From the NCBI RefSeq assembly GCF_003148685.1, contig NZ_QGGR01000002.1:248001-312000 (forward strand): 64,000 bases of DNA. Direction: 5' to 3'. The notes below the pieces were generated by a model. The model searched no databases. It was not told the origin of the DNA and saw only the letters and a list, made by a program, of their open reading frames with translations. This document shows positions 8,686 to 16,333 of this stretch, piece after piece. Origin of the DNA: Actinoplanes xinjiangensis. Its GTDB lineage: Bacteria; Actinomycetota; Actinomycetes; Mycobacteriales; Micromonosporaceae. A program made the translations under genes and the position numbers. How positions within the stretch are numbered: position 1 is the first letter of the stretch; each line of letters begins with the position of its first letter.

Positions 8686-9462
8686 ATGTCCACCATGGAG
8701 CGGCTCATGCGGATCAGAGGCTATGCACCCTTGACACCTTGCTGGGTGGAACTGGCGAGTGCGGACCCCGCACGCGCGGCACAGTTTTACGGAGAGTTGT
8801 TCGGCTGGGAGTCGGCGGGTGATCGGTTCAAGCTCGGGGGGCGTGCTGTCGCCGGCCTCACCCGCAGCCAGTTCGACCGGCCGGACGGCTGGCTCACCCA
8901 CCTGAGCACACCCGACCTCGAGGAGACGCTCGAACAGGTCGCCCTTTCCGGCGGCCACTGCCTCAGTCACCCGACCGAGGCGCACGGCGGCCGGCGCGCG
9001 ATCGTCGCCGACCCGAACGGCGCCATCATCGGCCTGTGGCAGGGCTACGACTTCGCCGGCGCGCAGGCCGGCGGCGAACCCGGCACGATGTCGTGGCCGG
9101 AACTCATCACCGACGACCCGGACGCCGCGGCCCGTTTCTACGGTTCGGCGTTCGGCTGGCTGCTCAACCAGCAGTTCGGTTCCGGCGAGTGGCTGAACCA
9201 GGCCCACGACGCCGTCGCCGGCCTCGCTCCGGGTTACCGCGGCGCCTGGTGGCGTGCGGCCTTCCAGGTCGAGGACATCCGGGCCGCGGCCGACCACTGC
9301 GAGCGTCTCGGCGGCGCGGTCATCATGGAGCCCTCCGAGGCCGGGCTGACCGCCCTCGCCGAGCTGCGTGACCCGTTCGGCACCCGCTTCACGGTCGCCG
9401 CGCCGGTGCACCACCCGGTCGAGCTGACCGTCTCCCTGGGCACCCTGCCTGCCTGGGACTGA
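8686..9462 (+). CDS. Two-domain VOC (glyoxalase/bleomycin-resistance fold) protein
   Basis: Two vicinal-oxygen-chelate repeats make up 258 residues: the first (about 15-120) begins CWVELASADPARAAQFYGELFGW, and the second (about 135-255) contains ELITDDPDAAARFYGSAFGWLL. This tandem layout is common in Streptomyces and Actinoplanes hypothetical VOC proteins. The family spans glyoxalases, dioxygenases and antibiotic-binding proteins, so the substrate is open. The start is uncertain: ATG at 8686, 8695 and 8707 are all in frame, and TAGAGT (8664-8669) may be the -10. A strong terminator follows. Confidence 0.8.
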   Translation: MSTMERLMRIRGYAPLTPCWVELASADPARAAQFYGELFGWESAGDRFKLGGRAVAGLTRSQFDRPDGWLTHLSTPDLEETLEQVALSGGHCLSHPTEAHGGRRAIVADPNGAIIGLWQGYDFAGAQAGGEPGTMSWPELITDDPDAAARFYGSAFGWLLNQQFGSGEWLNQAHDAVAGLAPGYRGAWWRAAFQVEDIRAAADHCERLGGAVIMEPSEAGLTALAELRDPFGTRFTVAAPVHHPVELTVSLGTLPAWD

Positions 9463-9492
9463 TCCACCCGTACCACCAGCACGTTTCTCGGA

Positions 9493-9520
9493 AGAGGCCG
9501 GCCCTGCGGGGCCGGCCTCT
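9493..9520 (+). terminator. 12-bp hairpin terminator after the VOC gene
   Basis: AGAGGCCGGCCC pairs perfectly with GGGCCGGCCTCT around a TGCG loop, 31 bp past the VOC stop codon. Confidence 0.8.
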
Positions 9521-9620
9521 CCGTGTTCCGGCCGGGTGAAGCCGGTGATCTCGGCGTGTGAAACGAGCCGCGGCGGGTAATGGCACAGGCGTTCGACACT
9601 CGCGACGAGAGGACGGCGTC

Positions 9621-9824
9621 ATGACCGACCAGACGAACGCCGGCAATGCCATCAAGGACCCGCAGGACTGGACCACCGGCGACCAGCCGGCCACCGGTGC
9701 GCAGGAGTCTTACCTGCAGACTCTCGCCACCGAGGCACAGGAGGACGTGCCGGACGGCCTGACCAAGGCGGACGCGTCCCGCAAGATCGACGAGCTCCAG
9801 GAGAAGACCGGCCGGGGCGCCTGA
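9621..9824 (+). CDS. DUF3072 family small protein
   Basis: This 67-residue hydrophilic protein matches the DUF3072 pattern: NAIKDPQDWTTGDQPATGAQ, then SYLQTLATEAQ and LTKADASRKIDELQ. Function is unknown. The ATG at 9621 has GAGAGGA about 8 nt upstream, preferred over an in-frame codon at 9558. It stands alone between two hairpin terminators (9493-9520 and 9832-9879), so it is a monocistronic unit. Confidence 0.85.
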   Translation: MTDQTNAGNAIKDPQDWTTGDQPATGAQESYLQTLATEAQEDVPDGLTKADASRKIDELQEKTGRGA

Positions 9825-9831
9825 CCCACGC

Positions 9832-9879
9832 GGTACGAGAGAGGGTCGGCCCGTCATCGGGCCGGCCCTCTCTCGTACC
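9832..9879 (+). terminator. 22-bp hairpin terminator
   Basis: A 22-bp stem (one G-U pair) starting GGTACGAGAGAGGG flanks a TCAT loop, directly after the DUF3072 gene. It is the longest simple stem seen in the window. Confidence 0.85.
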
Positions 9880-9885
9880 CGAGTC

Positions 9886-9928
9886 GTCAACCCCGGTTGA
9901 CACTATGGCGCTGTCAACGTAAGTTGAC
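9886..9928 (+). promoter_or_regulatory. Promoter with two identical palindromic operators
   Basis: The 16-bp palindrome GTCAACNNNNGTTGAC occurs at 9886-9901 (spacer CCCG) and 9913-9928 (spacer GTAA), 27 bp start to start. The first overlaps a perfect -35, TTGACA (9897-9902); the second overlaps the -10, TAAGTT (9920-9925), with a 17-bp spacer. Transcription would start at or next to the ATG at 9932, giving a leaderless mRNA. Dimers bound at both sites would cover both promoter elements. Confidence 0.85.
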
Positions 9929-9931
9929 GAC

Positions 9932-10168
9932 ATGACCGAAGCTACCGATCTCGCCGCCGCCGCCGGCAGCACCGACCCCCGGGTCGGACTGCGGGCGGTC
10001 GTGGCGCTGCGCCGGCTCCTGGAGGGGCTGGAGCGCCTCCAGGTGGCGAATGCCCGGGCCAGAGGGTGGTCCTGGCAGGAGATCGCCGACGCGCTCGAAG
10101 TGACCCGCCAGGGCGTGCACAAGAAGCACGCCCGGCTGCTGCCGATGCCGGATCCACGGGAGGACTGA
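9932..10168 (+). CDS. Small HTH DNA-binding protein, probable repressor of the Clp-N operon
   Basis: This 78-residue protein has a single C-terminal helix-turn-helix (about 43-70: ARGWSWQEIADALEVTRQGVHKKHARL) preceded by a helix likely used for dimerisation. It resembles the small HTH partners found beside Clp N-domain genes in actinobacteria. The gene starts at the predicted transcription start of a promoter covered by two identical palindromes, so autoregulation is the natural reading (inference). The stop is 1 nt before the ATG of the Clp-N gene, implying a two-gene operon. Confidence 0.85.
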   Translation: MTEATDLAAAAGSTDPRVGLRAVVALRRLLEGLERLQVANARARGWSWQEIADALEVTRQGVHKKHARLLPMPDPRED

Positions 10169-10169
10169 G

Positions 10170-10790
10170 ATGTTCGAGCGATTCACCAAGGCGGCCCGCG
10201 AGGTCGTGATCGGCGCCCAGGGGAAGGCGCGGGCGCTCGGGCACGAGACGATCGGCACCGAGCACATCCTGCTGTCGCTGGTCTCCGGGGAGAACAGCGC
10301 GGTCCGCGAGGCCCTCCGGGGCGCCGCGGGCGAGGTCGACGAGACCTACGTCCAACAGGCGATCGTCCGGCACCTCGGCGACCGGAGCGAAACCGCCGTC
10401 ATCGCCGACCGGGACGCCGAGGACGCCGCGGCGCTCAAGTCGATCGGCATCGACCTGGACGCGGTACGGGCCGCCATCGAGGAGAACTTCGGGGCCGGGG
10501 CGCTGCATATGGCCCGGCCCGCGCCCAGGAAGAAGGGGATCCTCGGGCGGTTCACCCCCACCACGGTGACCGGGCACCGGCCTTTCTCGGCGCGCAACAA
10601 GAAGGCCCTCGAACTGTCCCTGCGCGAAGCGATCCGGCTCAAACACAACTTCATCGCGCCGGAACACATCGCGCTCGGGATCCTGCGCGAGGGTCAGGGC
10701 CTGGCCATGCTGATCCTCGCCGAGCGCGGGGTCGATTTCGACGTGGCCCGCGAGCGGCTCACCCAGTCACTCAACACCCCGGCGGCGTAA
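10170..10790 (+). CDS. Stand-alone Clp N-terminal domain protein
   Basis: This 206-residue protein contains two Clp_N-like repeats (MFERFTKAAREVVIGAQGKA with GTEHILLSLV, and NKKALELSLREAIRLKHNFI with PEHIALGIL) and no AAA+ Walker motifs, so it cannot unfold substrates. In ClpC the N-domain binds adaptors and arginine-phosphorylated or degron-bearing clients. A free version could be an adaptor, a decoy for ClpC partners, or a sensor feeding the upstream HTH protein. It is the second gene of the HTH operon and converges on the GNAT gene at 10797, with only 6 bp between stops. Confidence 0.87.
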   Translation: MFERFTKAAREVVIGAQGKARALGHETIGTEHILLSLVSGENSAVREALRGAAGEVDETYVQQAIVRHLGDRSETAVIADRDAEDAAALKSIGIDLDAVRAAIEENFGAGALHMARPAPRKKGILGRFTPTTVTGHRPFSARNKKALELSLREAIRLKHNFIAPEHIALGILREGQGLAMLILAERGVDFDVARERLTQSLNTPAA

Positions 10791-10796
10791 CAGTCG

Positions 10797-11312
10797 TCAC
10801 CGGATCGCGGCGAAGAGCAGGCGGTCCCGCCACTCGCCGCGGATGTGCAGGTATTCCTTCAGACGGCCCTCGCAGGTGAGGCCGGCCTTCTCCAGGACGC
10901 GACGGGAGCCGGTGTTGGCCGGATCGCAGGTGGCGGCGACGCGGTGCAGGCCGGCCCGGTCGAAGGCGAAGGCCAGCACCGCGGTCGCCGCCTCGGTGGC
11001 GAAGCCGCGGCCCCATGCGGAACGGGCCAGGGCGTAACCGAACTCGCCGCGGGAGTGGAGGCGGCTGGTGACGCGGAGTTCGACGGCGCCGATCAGGTGA
11101 CCGTCGTGCTCGATGGCGAACGGATGGACGCCGCCGGCCGGGTCGACCGCTCCGGCCGCCTCGGCCACGAACGCCTCCGTCTCGGGCAGGGTGTTCGGGC
11201 CCCAGTCCATGAAACGGACCACCTCGGGGTCGCCGGCGTAGGCGTGCACGGCCGCAACGTCCCCGAGGTCGAAGGGCCGCAGCAGGAGACGGTCGGTGGT
11301 CAGTTCGGTCAC
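10797..11312 (-). CDS. RimJ/RimL-type GNAT N-acetyltransferase
   Basis: This 171-residue protein has the GNAT core of the RimJ/RimL/SpeG type: TDRLLLRPF at the N-terminus, the acetyl-CoA segment SAWGRGFATEAATAVLAFAF, and CDPANTGSRRVLEKAGL. It may acetylate a protein N-terminus, an aminoglycoside-like compound or a polyamine; the target cannot be read from sequence. TACCGT lies 6 nt before the GTG start (leaderless pattern). Confidence 0.87.
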   Translation of the reverse strand: MTELTTDRLLLRPFDLGDVAAVHAYAGDPEVVRFMDWGPNTLPETEAFVAEAAGAVDPAGGVHPFAIEHDGHLIGAVELRVTSRLHSRGEFGYALARSAWGRGFATEAATAVLAFAFDRAGLHRVAATCDPANTGSRRVLEKAGLTCEGRLKEYLHIRGEWRDRLLFAAIR

Positions 11313-11378
11313 GGGGCCACGGTAGCCGGGCCGGAGTTCTCGTGAACCGGGTGCGGGTGGCCGTACCGGAGAAGGGTT

Positions 11379-11843
11379 TCAGAGACGCAGGCGCATCGCG
11401 GGCTCGGACGTGCGGGCGAACCCCAGCGACGTGTAGAGCGGCTCGCCGTCCGGCGAGGCCTTCAGGTCCGCGACGCGGACGCCCTGGTCGCGGAACCATC
11501 GCAGGATCGCCTCCAGGCAGGCGCGGGAGTAGCCGCGGCGGCGCATCGCGGGTTCGGTGACCACGTTGAAGACGTAGCCGACCCGGCCGTCGGGGCTGTA
11601 CGGGTTGCCGAGGTGCTCGTCGATGACGCCGACCGCGCACGCGGCGAGCCCGGGACCGTCGGGGTGCTCGACGACGAAGGCCGCGAGGACCGGCTCCGCG
11701 GCGGCGAGGCGGCGCAGCAGGGACGCCCGGACCGGGGCGCGCCAGTCGTCGTTCCAGGCGCCGCGACCGAACGCCTGGAGCATGATCGCGCGGAGGCGGA
11801 CGAGTTCGTCGACGTCGTCGGCGGTGGCTTGGCGGATCTTCAC
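11379..11843 (-). CDS. GNAT family N-acetyltransferase
   Basis: This 154-residue acetyltransferase has MKIRQATADDVDELVRLR at the N-terminus and a typical motif A (NVVTEPAMRRRGYSRACLEA), then YTSLGF. It is unrelated in detail to the neighbouring GNAT at 10797, so this is not a simple tandem duplication. The GTG start has TAGGGT 6 nt upstream and no Shine-Dalgarno. It is divergent from the MarR-pirin genes; its promoter lies about 15 bp from their operators. Confidence 0.85.
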   Translation of the reverse strand: MKIRQATADDVDELVRLRAIMLQAFGRGAWNDDWRAPVRASLLRRLAAAEPVLAAFVVEHPDGPGLAACAVGVIDEHLGNPYSPDGRVGYVFNVVTEPAMRRRGYSRACLEAILRWFRDQGVRVADLKASPDGEPLYTSLGFARTSEPAMRLRL

Positions 11844-11869
11844 GGAAGCACCCTAACCGTGCACGTTTA

Positions 11870-11897
11870 TTTCAGATTTGAAGTTTCAGATTTGAAG
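11870..11897 (+). promoter_or_regulatory. Duplicated MarR-type operator
   Basis: TTTCAGATTTGAAG occurs twice back to back (11870-11883 and 11884-11897). Each copy contains the dyad TTCA-N4-TGAA, similar to AT-rich palindromes bound by MarR proteins. The AT-richness is conspicuous in this GC-rich DNA. It lies 16-44 bp upstream of the MarR ATG and close to the divergent GNAT promoter. Confidence 0.75.
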
Positions 11898-11913
11898 GAG
11901 TACTGTTCCCGGC

Positions 11914-12354
11914 ATGGCCGAACCGCTGACCGGGACGCAACTGGCGCACTGGCGCACCTTCATCGAGAGCTCGTGGGCGCTGCACACCCGCCTCGAGGAC
12001 GAGTTGCGCGCCGCCACCGGTCTGAGCATGAACGACTATCACGTGCTGATCGCGCTCGCCGACGCGCCCGGCCGGCGGATCCGGATGGGCGAGCTGGCCA
12101 GCCGCCTCGTCCTGTCGCCGAGCCGGATCACCTACCAGATCAACTCCATGATCAAACGAGGGCTGGTACGCAAGGAGAGCTGCCCGGACGACGGGCGCGG
12201 TCAGGAGGCCGTCCTCACCGAGGAGGGGCTGACCGCGCTGCGTGATGCCGCGCCCGCGCATCTGGCGACCGTCCGCGAGAGCTTCATCGATCATCTCGAC
12301 GACGAGGAACTGGCCGTGATCGGCCGCGTCTTCGCCAAGATCAGGAAGGTGTGA
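11914..12354 (+). CDS. MarR family transcriptional regulator
   Basis: This 146-residue winged-helix regulator has a DNA-recognition core LSMNDYHVLIALADAPGRRI-RMGELASRLVLSPSRITYQI and wing DDGRGQEAVLTEEG. MarR proteins usually repress their own operon and release DNA on binding phenolic ligands or on oxidation. Two tandem TTCA-N4-TGAA half-palindromes lie just upstream, and a pirin gene starts 5 bp after its stop, so MarR probably controls itself and pirin. An AAGGAG box lies 13 nt before the ATG, slightly far. Confidence 0.88.
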   Translation: MAEPLTGTQLAHWRTFIESSWALHTRLEDELRAATGLSMNDYHVLIALADAPGRRIRMGELASRLVLSPSRITYQINSMIKRGLVRKESCPDDGRGQEAVLTEEGLTALRDAAPAHLATVRESFIDHLDDEELAVIGRVFAKIRKV

Positions 12355-12359
12355 GACCC

Positions 12360-13310
12360 ATGCCCGCCATCACCGTCGACGACGTCCTCGTCCTCCCCCG
12401 CCTGCCGCGACTCGACCCGGTGACCACCGAGTTCCGCGCGGTCCGGCGGCTGACCACCGCACCGCAGGGCTACGAGGGCGAGGGTTTCCCGGTCCGCCGG
12501 GCCTTCGCCGGAGTGCCGATGTCCGAGCTCGACCCGTTCATCCACCTGGACCAGATGGGCGAGGTCGACTACGCGCCGGGCGAGCCGAAGGGGACGCCCT
12601 GGCATCCGCACCGCGGGTTCGAGACGGTCACCTACATGATCGACGGGATCATGGACCACCAGGACTCGCTCGGTGGCGGCGGCTCGATCTCCAACAGCGA
12701 CACGCAGTGGATGACGGCCGGCTCCGGAATCCTGCACATCGAGGCGCCGCCGGAGCACCTGGTGGTCAGCGGTGGGCTCTTCCACGGACTCCAGCTGTGG
12801 GTCAACCTGCCGCGCGCGGCCAAGATGATCGACCCGAAATACCAGGACATCCGGGGCGGTAAGGCGGCACTGCTCACCACCCCGGACGGTGGCGGCCTGA
12901 TCCGGGTGATCGCCGGTGAGATCGCCGGTCACCGCGGTCCCGGCTCGACGTTCACACCGATCAACCTGGCACACATCACCCTGCAACCGGGTGCGCGGCT
13001 CGATCTGCCGTGGCAGACCGACTACAACGCTCTGGTCTACACGCTCTCCGGCGAGGGCTCGGTGGGCACCGACATGCGGCCGGTCCGCCGCGGGCAGCTC
13101 GCCACCCACGGGCCGGGCGAGGCGGTCCGGGTCGAGGCGAAGACCGAACTCGACCTGTTCGTGATGGGTGGACAGCCGATCCGGGAGCCGATCGCCCACT
13201 ACGGGCCGTTCGTGATGAACACGCAGGCCGAGCTGAAGCAGGCCTTCGAGGACTTCCAGAAAGGACGGCTCGGCGTCGTTCCGGCGGCGCGCGTACCGCA
13301 CACCGACTGA
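12360..13310 (+). CDS. Pirin family protein (cupin, quercetinase-like)
   Basis: This 316-residue bicupin has the N-terminal signature HPHRGFETVTYMIDG and GSGILHIEAPP; pirin ligates Fe with three His and one Glu, and the two His of HPH and the HIE segment fit. Pirins act as quercetin 2,3-dioxygenases or redox sensors. ATG 12360 is chosen over GTG 12351 because the latter overlaps the MarR stop. Co-transcribed with MarR, it is probably induced by a phenolic or electrophile. Confidence 0.88.
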   Translation: MPAITVDDVLVLPRLPRLDPVTTEFRAVRRLTTAPQGYEGEGFPVRRAFAGVPMSELDPFIHLDQMGEVDYAPGEPKGTPWHPHRGFETVTYMIDGIMDHQDSLGGGGSISNSDTQWMTAGSGILHIEAPPEHLVVSGGLFHGLQLWVNLPRAAKMIDPKYQDIRGGKAALLTTPDGGGLIRVIAGEIAGHRGPGSTFTPINLAHITLQPGARLDLPWQTDYNALVYTLSGEGSVGTDMRPVRRGQLATHGPGEAVRVEAKTELDLFVMGGQPIREPIAHYGPFVMNTQAELKQAFEDFQKGRLGVVPAARVPHTD

Positions 13311-13324
13311 TTACGCTGAGCGGC

Positions 13325-14521
13325 ATGGACCACATCGAGCGATTCGCCGACGTCGTGGTCCGGGCCGGTGTCAACGTCCAGCCCGGGCAGGGAGTCATTC
13401 TTCGTACGGACACCGCGCATCTGGAGATCGCCCGGGCCGTCGTGGCCGCCGCGTATGCGGCCGGGGCAGCCTGGGTCGAGCCGATCTGGTCGGACGGCCC
13501 GATGCGCCGCTCCGCCGTCGATCACGCCAGCCTGGAGTCGCTGTCCGCCAGCCGCGGCTGGGCGCTGCAGCGCATCCGCGAGTGGGCCGATCAGGGCATC
13601 GCGTCGATCGCCCTGATCGGCGACCCCGATCCGCACCTGCTCGACGGTGCCGACCCGGTGCGTGCCGCCGCGTTCCCGGCCGACGAGGTGCGGGCCATGC
13701 GTGAGCAGGTGATGGGCCGGCTGCGCTGGACCGTGGTCGGCGCACCCAACCCGGGCTGGGCACATCAGGTCTTCGGCGAGCCGGACACCGCGCGCCTGTG
13801 GGACGCGGTGTCGACGGCGATGCGCCTGGACGCCGCGGACCCGGCGCTCGCCTGGCGGGAGCGGGCCGCGACGCTGGCCGAGCGCGGGGCCCGGCTCGAC
13901 GATCTGGAGCTGACCTCGGTCCGCTATGTCGGCGAGGGCACCGACCTCACCGTCGGGCTGATCCCGGGATGCCGGTGGACCGGCGGCGGGCTGATCGACG
14001 GCGACGGGGTGCCGTTCATGCCGAACATCCCGACCGAGGAGGTCTTCACCAGCCCCGACCGGCGCGCCGCGGACGGGGTCGTCCGGGTGACGAAACCGCT
14101 GGTGCTCAACGGGAGTCTGGTTCTCGGCCTGCGGCTGGAGTTCTCCGGCGGGCGGATCGTCGCGGCCACCGCGGACTCCGGCGCCGACGTCGTCCGCGCG
14201 CAGCTGGAGACCGATCCGGGCGCCCGCTCCCTCGGCGAGGTGTCCCTGGTCGACTCGGACAGCCGGATCGCCCGCACCGGGATCGTCTTCCACAACACGC
14301 TCTTCGACGAGAACGCCGGCTGTCACGTGGCCTGGGGTTCCAGCTTCCCGTTCGCCGTGGACGGCGGCGCCGCGATGACCGTCGCCCAGCGCGAGGAGCT
14401 GGGGCTGAACACCTCGGCCGTACACACCGACGTGGTGATCGGCGGCGACGGCATCACGGTCACCGGCACCGGACCGAAAGGCACGATCGAGATCATCCGC
14501 AACGACGAGTGGGTGCTCTGA
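13325..14521 (+). CDS. M29 family aminopeptidase
   Basis: The 398-residue protein matches thermophilic M29 metallo-aminopeptidases (AmpS/AmpT/PepS). The C-terminal half carries the likely metal ligands: Glu in IPTEEVFTSPD, Glu in GEVSLVD, His in IVFHNTLFDENAGCH and His/Asp in HTDVVIGG. It would remove N-terminal residues from peptides in the cytoplasm using two divalent metals. The start at 13325 follows TACGCT by 7 nt. Its stop is 4 bp from the end of the convergent phospholipase D gene. Confidence 0.88.
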   Translation: MDHIERFADVVVRAGVNVQPGQGVILRTDTAHLEIARAVVAAAYAAGAAWVEPIWSDGPMRRSAVDHASLESLSASRGWALQRIREWADQGIASIALIGDPDPHLLDGADPVRAAAFPADEVRAMREQVMGRLRWTVVGAPNPGWAHQVFGEPDTARLWDAVSTAMRLDAADPALAWRERAATLAERGARLDDLELTSVRYVGEGTDLTVGLIPGCRWTGGGLIDGDGVPFMPNIPTEEVFTSPDRRAADGVVRVTKPLVLNGSLVLGLRLEFSGGRIVAATADSGADVVRAQLETDPGARSLGEVSLVDSDSRIARTGIVFHNTLFDENAGCHVAWGSSFPFAVDGGAAMTVAQREELGLNTSAVHTDVVIGGDGITVTGTGPKGTIEIIRNDEWVL

Positions 14522-14525
14522 CCGG

Positions 14526-16181
14526 TCACCACCGGGCGTGCCGGCGATCCCGCCAGGGCCGGCCGTCCGGGTCGTAGACCAGGCGGTACGCGGGAAGGGC
14601 CCACAGCCGCTGGTGCCACGGCAGCCGCTCCGTCTCGTGCGGGATCAGCCGGCCCGCCGGGCGGGGCCCGACCCGGCCACCGTCCCGCCAGTCCCGCAGA
14701 CGGTCCGCGGCGGCCGTCATCGCCTCCACGGCGTCGGCCGGATCGAGCAGGTCGGCGTCGTCGCCGTCGGCCCGATCCAGGTGCTCCCGCATCAGGGCCA
14801 GCCGCAGATCCCGCGGGAACCGGCGGGCACCGTCGCCGAGCCCGGCCGGGTCACGGGGCTCCCGCTCGTCCCTGGTGTCGTCGAGCACCGCGCAGGACAG
14901 CTCGCTGTCATGCGTCCACGAACGACGGTTGAAGTTGTCGCTGCCGACGCTGCACCAGATGTCGTCGATCACACAGATCTTGGCATGCACGTAGATCGGG
15001 GTGCCGGCGTGGTTTTCCAGGTCGAAGACGTGCACCCGGTCACCGGCGGCCTGCCTGCACAACTCGACGGCCTGCTCGCGGCCCACCTGGTTGGGCGGCA
15101 GCGCGAAACCGCCGTCCACGTCCGGGTGACGCGGCACCACCGCGATCAGGTGCAGCTCCGGGTTGTCCCGCATCGCCTCGGCGAAGAGCTGGGCCACCTC
15201 CTTCGACCACAGGTACTGGTCCTCCAGGTAGATCAGCCGGCGGGCCCGCTTGATCGCCTTGGTGTAGCCGCGGGCCACACTGCGCTCGCCGAGCCGGGCG
15301 AAGCCGTACGGCGGGCGCATCGCCGGATAGGTCCGCAGCACCTGGACGGTCTGCGTGCCACACTCCGGCGGGTCCGGTGGCTGCTCGGGAAGCGGGTCGG
15401 GACTCAGGTCCTCATGACGCAGCCGGTCGGTGACGGTGGCGATCGGGCCGTTCTGATCCAGCGGGACCCGATCGGTCCAACGCTCCCGGAACGAGTGGTC
15501 GAGGGCGCCGACGACCGGGCCGCGCAGGGCGAGCTGGATGTCGTGCCAGGGCGGGTTCGGGCCGTACGACGCGGCCATCTTGACCGCCTGCGGATCGCCG
15601 TGGTGCTCGGCGTCGTCGCGGCGGCTGTGGCACAGATCGATGCCACCGGCGAAGGCGATGTCCAGCTCGGGACGGCCCGGATGACGCAGCACCACGAGCT
15701 TCTGATGGTGTGACCCGCCGCGGCGGACCCGCTGGTCGAGCAGCACCTCGCCGCCGGCCGCCTCGATGTCGTCGCTGAGGTTGCGGTTCTCCTCCTCGCT
15801 GTACGCCAGCCTGTCGACGTGGGAGCGCCAGAGCAGGCCCTTGACGATCACGCCGCGCGCGGCGGCCGCGGAGAACAGCTCGGCCACGGTCGGCCCGTCG
15901 TCGCTGGTCCGCTCGTCCGGGTCACCACGCCAGTCGGTGAAGAACAGGTGATCACCGGACTTCAGCTGGCCGACCTCGCTCGCCAGCCGATCGAAGTAAT
16001 TTTGCCCGTGAATAAGCGGCTCGACCGTGTTTCCGGTGTTCCATATGGGTATGGAGGTGTCCGGGTTGCCGCGTTCGGCAGCGGAGAGAAGCCATTCCTG
16101 CGGCGGCACTGCAGCCCCTTCGAGGTCGACGACGCCCTCACGGTAAGCCTCTCCGCCGTCGCTCGCATCCGGAGCGGACAC
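14526..16181 (-). CDS. Phospholipase D / cardiolipin synthase-like protein
   Basis: The ~551-residue enzyme has two HKD regions: HHQKLVVLRHPG followed by GGIDLCHS, and HAKICVIDDIWCSVGSDNFNRRS. The pair defines the PLD phosphodiesterase superfamily, which forms a phosphohistidine intermediate. The N-terminal part (GDHLFFTDWRGDPDE) matches bacterial PLD proteins acting on phospholipids. No signal peptide or TM helix is clear. The start is uncertain: GTG 16181 has a purine-rich GAGGGGGTGAG immediately upstream, and GTG 16223 is also in frame. Confidence 0.85.
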   Translation of the reverse strand: MSAPDASDGGEAYREGVVDLEGAAVPPQEWLLSAAERGNPDTSIPIWNTGNTVEPLIHGQNYFDRLASEVGQLKSGDHLFFTDWRGDPDERTSDDGPTVAELFSAAAARGVIVKGLLWRSHVDRLAYSEEENRNLSDDIEAAGGEVLLDQRVRRGGSHHQKLVVLRHPGRPELDIAFAGGIDLCHSRRDDAEHHGDPQAVKMAASYGPNPPWHDIQLALRGPVVGALDHSFRERWTDRVPLDQNGPIATVTDRLRHEDLSPDPLPEQPPDPPECGTQTVQVLRTYPAMRPPYGFARLGERSVARGYTKAIKRARRLIYLEDQYLWSKEVAQLFAEAMRDNPELHLIAVVPRHPDVDGGFALPPNQVGREQAVELCRQAAGDRVHVFDLENHAGTPIYVHAKICVIDDIWCSVGSDNFNRRSWTHDSELSCAVLDDTRDEREPRDPAGLGDGARRFPRDLRLALMREHLDRADGDDADLLDPADAVEAMTAAADRLRDWRDGGRVGPRPAGRLIPHETERLPWHQRLWALPAYRLVYDPDGRPWRDRRHARW

Positions 16182-16207
16182 CTCACCCCCCTCGGAGGAC
16201 CGGACCC

Positions 16208-16333
16208 ATGAGCAGTGAGCCACTGACCACGACGACCATGGCCGAGGCCACCGACACCACCGAGAAGGGGCTGCTCATCGCGGTCCTTCTCCTGGTGCTC
16301 ATGGGTACTGCCGCGATGCTGATGATGTTCTGA
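16208..16333 (+). CDS. Tiny single-pass membrane protein (41 aa)
   Basis: A 41-codon ORF encodes a short polar, Thr-rich N-terminus followed by one hydrophobic helix (residues ~21-41: LLIAVLLLVLMGTAAMLMMF). A strong GGAGGA lies 8 nt before the ATG, better than most starts here. It is divergent from phospholipase D, and its last 35 bp overlap the 3' end of the antisense methyltransferase gene. No family is recognised. It might modulate the neighbouring PLD or a membrane complex, but only the translation signal and the TM helix are direct evidence. Confidence 0.65.
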   Translation: MSSEPLTTTTMAEATDTTEKGLLIAVLLLVLMGTAAMLMMF

